Origin: CAZWVI01 sp964637165
GTDB lineage: Bacteria; Planctomycetota; UBA1135
Length of the DNA: 64,000 bases
NCBI GenBank assembly: GCA_964637165.1
Contig: CAZWVI010000001.1
Location: 1 to 64,000 of the forward strand
Direction of reading: 5' to 3'
The translations under genes were made by a program, and so were the position numbers. The notes beneath the pieces are model-generated. The model saw nothing but the letters and a program-made list of their open reading frames with translations. It did no database searches and had not been told where the DNA came from. Shown in pieces: positions 63,333-64,000 of the stretch (its first letter is position 1; each line of letters begins with the position of its first letter).

Positions 63333-64000
63333 ATGTCCCTCCGCGCAATCTTCTTCGACATCGACGACACCCTGTTTTCCACCACGGCCTTTGCCGGGCA
63401 TGCTCGTGAGCTTGCGGTGGATGCGATGATTGCACGTGGTCTCATGGCGAAGAAGGAGGAAGTCTTACCCGAATTGAAAAAGGTCGTTCTTGAATTTGGC
63501 TCTAATGACAATCGTCACTACAACCGACTCCTAGACCGGCTGCCAGAGTTTGCGACACGTGGTGTGAATAAGGCCCTCCTTGTTACCGCTGGAGTTATTG
63601 CTTACCACGAAGCCAAGTGGCGTGGCTTGCGGGTTCGCCCTGAGGCGCACGGACTTCTCGAAGATTTATCACGGACTGATATACGCCTTGGGGTTATTAG
63701 TGCTGGTTTGACTACGAAACAAATGGAGAAGGTTTTGCGTTTAGGACTAGATCGGTTTCTTGATCCAGGTTTACTATTTATTACTGACCAAGTGGGAATT
63801 GCTAAGACAAATCCTGAACTTTATCGCACCGCGCTAAGTGCCGCTGAAGTGCAAGCAAGTCAGGCCATGCATGTCGGTGATCATCCGCTTCACGACATAG
63901 ATTCTGCAGCGCTTGCCGGCATGGTCACAGTGTTGCATCGCGGCTCTGGTAAGCACGCTGAACTTAAGGGACAGCATCGGCCCGACTTTAACATTAATCG
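63333..64000 (+). CDS. HAD-family hydrolase (TIGR02253-like), 3' end missing
   Basis: Open frame from ATG 63333 to the window end (222 codons visible). HAD motif I is D9-x-D11-D-T-L; motif II is in G-V-I-S-A-G-L-T; the Lys site is in G-I-A-K-T-N-P-E-L-Y; motif IV is H-V-G-D-H-P-L-H-D-I. The cap region A-R-E-L-A-V-D-A-M-I-A-R-G-L and E-F-G-S-N-D-N-R-H-Y resembles the TIGR02253 group of subfamily IA phosphatases, best known from archaea. Substrate unknown. It begins 18 bp after oppF and may be co-transcribed. Confidence 0.82.
   Translation, partial: MSLRAIFFDIDDTLFSTTAFAGHARELAVDAMIARGLMAKKEEVLPELKKVVLEFGSNDNRHYNRLLDRLPEFATRGVNKALLVTAGVIAYHEAKWRGLRVRPEAHGLLEDLSRTDIRLGVISAGLTTKQMEKVLRLGLDRFLDPGLLFITDQVGIAKTNPELYRTALSAAEVQASQAMHVGDHPLHDIDSAALAGMVTVLHRGSGKHAELKGQHRPDFNIN

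Overview
The window is a continuous, gene-dense bacterial chromosome segment (no phage, CRISPR array or intact insertion sequence seen). It begins inside rplO and ends inside a HAD phosphatase gene. Coding style and content suggest a Gram-negative-type (diderm) bacterium: at least ten predicted lipoproteins, an OmpA/Pal-like peptidoglycan-binding lipoprotein, and type II secretion/type IV pilus components. The set (hpf-ptsN-HPr, DUF2344-rng-rplU-rpmA-obgE, very large Ig-like/glycine-rich lipoproteins) fits a member of Planctomycetota or a neighbouring phylum best. This placement is an inference from gene content only.

Layout. (1) 1-5487: 3' end of the spc/alpha ribosomal operon (rplO-secY-adk-infA-rpmJ-rpsM-rpsK-rpsD-rpoA-rplQ), closed by a strong terminator. 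(2) 5485-9015: dnaE on the minus strand. (3) 9089-13360: a small-RNA and information-processing block: tRNA-Arg(ACG) directly followed by tadA, whose product modifies that tRNA; two tRNA-Ser genes; SRP RNA; dnaX-ybaB-recR-truA. (4) 13424-17287: hpf, ptsN-like, HPr-like, DUF2344, rng, rplU, rpmA. (5) 17297-22404: obgE, a GspC-like PDZ protein, coaX, a C-terminally shortened MnmE-like GTPase, and an aspartate carbamoyltransferase carrying a PyrI-type zinc module at its C-terminus. (6) 22405-22580: a REP-like inverted-repeat element. (7) 22684-46 kb: a cluster of very large secreted lipoproteins (three paralogues of about 1050 aa, two glycine-rich ones of 1185 and 1007 aa and a short relative). 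Interspersed are a prepilin peptidase, an OmpA-like lipoprotein, an EF-G-like GTPase, a pilin-like protein, TatD and a helical (possibly HEAT-like) lipoprotein. (8) 46-53.7 kb: amidohydrolase, DHH phosphoesterase, proline dehydrogenase, DASS transporter, a sulfatase-like lipoprotein with Thr in place of the usual Cys/Ser, and a polytopic membrane protein. (9) 53.6-57.4 kb: competence-type genes yifB/comM and comEC. (10) 57.4-64 kb: coaD, ridA, a divergently split oligopeptide ABC transporter (oppABC leftward, oppDF rightward) and a HAD hydrolase.

The least explained part is the 22.7-46 kb lipoprotein cluster. Its members share unnamed conserved blocks and sit beside a prepilin peptidase and a pilin-like gene. 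The clearest single-gene novelty is the PyrB-zinc-module fusion at 21088-22404. All assignments come from reading the sequence. No database search was run.
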